Shown: positions 56,291 to 58,605 of the stretch, one piece after another
Layout: each line of letters starts with the position of its first letter
Numbering within the stretch: position 1 is the stretch's first letter
Source of the DNA: Nocardioides sp.
GTDB taxonomy: Bacteria; Actinomycetota; Actinomycetes; Propionibacteriales; Nocardioidaceae
Reading direction: 5' to 3'
Assembly: GCA_017354415.1 (NCBI GenBank)
Contig: JAFMQY010000002.1
Location: 1 to 58,605, forward strand
Length of the DNA stretch: 58,605 bases
Notes under the pieces: model-generated
What the model saw: the letters and a program-made list of their open reading frames with translations, nothing else
The model's database searches: none
Told to the model about the DNA's origin: nothing
Position numbers and translations under genes: made by a program

Positions 56291-57312
56291 CGCCGGCGCT
56301 CCACGAGACGGCTGGGCTGCGTCGGGTCCGGGAGGTCGCGCACGTCGGGCCCGGTGCCGTCGTCGGCGACCAGATGACAGGCGACTGACCCGTGCGACAT
56401 CTCCCGCAGGGCGGGGACCTCGGTCCGGCAGCGGTCCTCGGCCAGTGGGCAACGAGTGTGGAACCGGCAGCCGGAAGGCGGGTCGATCTGGCTCGGGAGC
56501 TCGCCGGAGAGCACCACCCGGGTGCGCTTCCGCTGGCGACTCGGGTCGGGCACGGGTGCGGCCGACAGCAGTGCCTGCGTGTAAGGGTGCCGCGGGTGCT
56601 CGAAGATCAGCTCCCGGGTCCCCACTTCGGCCACCCGGCCGAGGTACATCACGACCACCCGGTCCGCGAGGTACTCGACCGCCGCCAGGTCGTGGGTGAT
56701 GAAGAGGCAGGCGAACCCGAGATCGCGCTGGAGGTCGGTCAGCAGGTTCAGCACGCTCGCCTGCACCGAGACGTCGAGGGCGCTGGTGGGCTCGTCCGCG
56801 ACCAGCAGTCGCGGCCGCGAGACCAGCGCCCGGGCGATGCTGACGCGCTGCCGCTGGCCGCCGGACAGCTCATGGGGGTAGCGCTCGGCGACGCCCGCCC
56901 GCATCCCCACCTGCTCGAGCACCTCGCGCACCCGGGCCGAGCGGTCGGATCGTGGGACGCCGTGCAACCGGAGGGGCTCGGCGACGATGTCTCCGACCCG
57001 CATCCGCGGGTCGAGCGAGCTCGCGGGGTCCTGGAAGACGATCGAGACGGTACGACGGTGGGGCCGCAGGGCGCGACGGGACATGCTCCCGACGTCGACC
57101 CCGCCGATCCGCACGGTCCCCGACGTGGGGTCGATCAGCCGGACGATGAGCCGGCCGACGGTCGACTTCCCGGAGCCACTCTCACCGACCAGCGCGAGGA
57201 CCTCGCCGGGGTCGACCCGCAGCGAGAGGCCGTCGACCGCGTGGACCGGGCCGAAGTGCTTCACCAGGTCGACGACCTCGCAGACGGCGGTGGTCGTGGC
57301 CTCCGCGGTCAT
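56287..57312 (-). CDS. Oligopeptide/dipeptide ABC transporter ATP-binding protein (DppF type)
   Basis: GESGSGKSTVGRLI, LSGGQRQRVSIARAL, C-terminal CRFHTRCPLAEDRC. Confidence 0.95.
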   Translation of the reverse strand: MTAEATTTAVCEVVDLVKHFGPVHAVDGLSLRVDPGEVLALVGESGSGKSTVGRLIVRLIDPTSGTVRIGGVDVGSMSRRALRPHRRTVSIVFQDPASSLDPRMRVGDIVAEPLRLHGVPRSDRSARVREVLEQVGMRAGVAERYPHELSGGQRQRVSIARALVSRPRLLVADEPTSALDVSVQASVLNLLTDLQRDLGFACLFITHDLAAVEYLADRVVVMYLGRVAEVGTRELIFEHPRHPYTQALLSAAPVPDPSRQRKRTRVVLSGELPSQIDPPSGCRFHTRCPLAEDRCRTEVPALREMSHGSVACHLVADDGTGPDVRDLPDPTQPSRLVERRR

Positions 57313-58346
57313 GCCGTCTCCTTCCCGCCGGTGCCCGCCGGATGCCAGCACGCCACCTGATGGCTGCTCTGTGGGGCCCGCTCGAGCGGTGGCTGACGCG
57401 TCCGACAGGTCTCGTCGGCGGCCGGGCACCGCTCCGCGAACGTACAACGGTCCTCCGGGCTCTCCAGCACCGGGACCAGCCCCGGGATCTCCCGGAGTCG
57501 GCGCTCGTCCTCGTCGATGCGAGCCGTGGGAACCGCACCGAGCAGACCGACCGTGTAGTGGTGTCTCGGCCGGGCGAAGAGCTCGTGGATCTCTCCGCGC
57601 TCGACCACTCGACCGGCGTACATCACCAGCACGCGGTCCGCGATGTCGGCCACGACGCCGAGGTCGTGGGTGATCAGCACGACCGCGGCCCCGAGCCGGT
57701 CGCGCAGGTCGCGGAGGACGTCGAGGATCCCGGCCTGGACGGTCACGTCCAGGGCGGTCGTCGGCTCGTCGGCGACGAGCACCTCCGGGTTGCCGGCGAC
57801 GGCCATCGCGATCATGACCCGCTGACGCAGGCCGCCGGACAGCTGGTGGGGGTACTGGCGCAGACGCTCGCGCGGGTTGGCGATCCCCACCAGGTCGAGC
57901 AGCTCGGCCGCGCGGTCCAGGGCGTGCCGGCGGTCCATGCCCTCGTGCACCCGGAGCACCTCCGCGACCTGGCGCCCCACCGTGAACACCGGGTTGAGCG
58001 AGGTCATCGGCTCCTGGAAGACGTAGGCGATCCGCGAGCCGCGCACGCGCTGGAGCTCTGCCTTCGAGGCCCCGACGAGCTCCTGTCCGGCCAGCTGGAC
58101 GCTGCCGGTCACGGTCGCGTTGCGCGGCAGCAGGCCGGACAGCGCCATCGCCATCACGCTCTTGCCGCAGCCGGACTCTCCCACCACCGCGAGCAGCTCA
58201 CCTGCTCGGGCCTCCAGGGAGACCTGGTCGACCGCGCAGACATGGCCGTCCTCGGTGCGGAAGTCGACGCTCAGGTCGCGCACCTTCAGCAGCGGGCTGC
58301 CCGAGCCCGGATGCCACGGGTCGACGTCTGTCGTGGTGATCGTCAT
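57309..58346 (-). CDS. Oligopeptide/dipeptide ABC transporter ATP-binding protein (DppD type)
   Basis: GESGCGKSVMAMAL, LSGGLRQRVMIAMAV, CTFAERCPAADETC. Confidence 0.95.
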   Translation of the reverse strand: MTITTTDVDPWHPGSGSPLLKVRDLSVDFRTEDGHVCAVDQVSLEARAGELLAVVGESGCGKSVMAMALSGLLPRNATVTGSVQLAGQELVGASKAELQRVRGSRIAYVFQEPMTSLNPVFTVGRQVAEVLRVHEGMDRRHALDRAAELLDLVGIANPRERLRQYPHQLSGGLRQRVMIAMAVAGNPEVLVADEPTTALDVTVQAGILDVLRDLRDRLGAAVVLITHDLGVVADIADRVLVMYAGRVVERGEIHELFARPRHHYTVGLLGAVPTARIDEDERRLREIPGLVPVLESPEDRCTFAERCPAADETCRTRQPPLERAPQSSHQVACWHPAGTGGKETA

Positions 58347-58605
58347 CTGCGAGTCCCACGGGGGTCGAGGGCGTCGCGCAGGCCGTCGCCGAGGAGGTTG
58401 AAGGACAGGGTCAGCACCATGATCGCCAGCCCCGGGATGACCGCGGTCCAGGGTGCGCGGGTGATGGACTCCTGGGCCTCGGACAGCATGGTGCCGAGGC
58501 TCGGCGACGGCGGCTGGATGCCGAGGCCGAGGAACGACAGCACCGCCTCGCCCAGGATCGCCGCCGGGATGGCCACCGTCGCCTGCACGATCAGCACACT
58601 CACGG
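58343..58605 (-). CDS. Oligopeptide/dipeptide ABC transporter permease (DppC type), truncated by window
   Basis: EAVLSFLGLGIQPPSPSLGTMLSEAQESI...LAIMVLTLSFNLLGDGLRDALDPR. Confidence 0.93.
   Translation of the reverse strand, partial: VSVLIVQATVAIPAAILGEAVLSFLGLGIQPPSPSLGTMLSEAQESITRAPWTAVIPGLAIMVLTLSFNLLGDGLRDALDPRGTRR

Overview
High-GC actinobacterial chromosome segment (Nocardioides-like by codon style; inference only). The left flank (about 1-17.1 kb) is mostly housekeeping and efflux genes: citrate synthase (cut by the window edge), pdxH, a TetR regulator with a heterodimeric ABC exporter, an MFS drug transporter with MarR behind a structured leader, a GH13 alpha-glucosidase, a DtxR/IdeR-like regulator, a sirtuin, DUF2277, a saccharopine-dehydrogenase-like reductase and a secreted CHAP protein with Ig-like repeats. 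The middle (about 17.3-45.5 kb) looks accessory. It starts at a tRNA-Arg(CCU) gene followed on its 3' side by two identical 72-bp degenerate tRNA copies. It carries pseudogenes, an orphan soluble Ser/Thr kinase, a large LuxR (LAL) regulator, a multidomain PIN-GNAT-EVE-like protein paired with an ASCH protein, and a tight operon: GntR, APC permease, fused PfkB-SIS protein, nucleotidyltransferase, metallophosphoesterase, SLOG, MBL. The first components match the fructoselysine (frl) operon toolkit (FrlR, FrlA, FrlD+FrlB), but with kinase and deglycase-like domains fused and four extra enzymes added; this is the best candidate for an undescribed system. The right flank (about 45.5-58.6 kb) has a secreted AGE-like glycosidase/epimerase, IclR, DUF59 plus amidohydrolase, an arsR-aquaporin-arsC operon beside a truncated ArsI/CadI remnant, GntR, gamma-glutamyltransferase and a dipeptide ABC transporter. 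All family calls come from reading the translated motifs; no database search was run.
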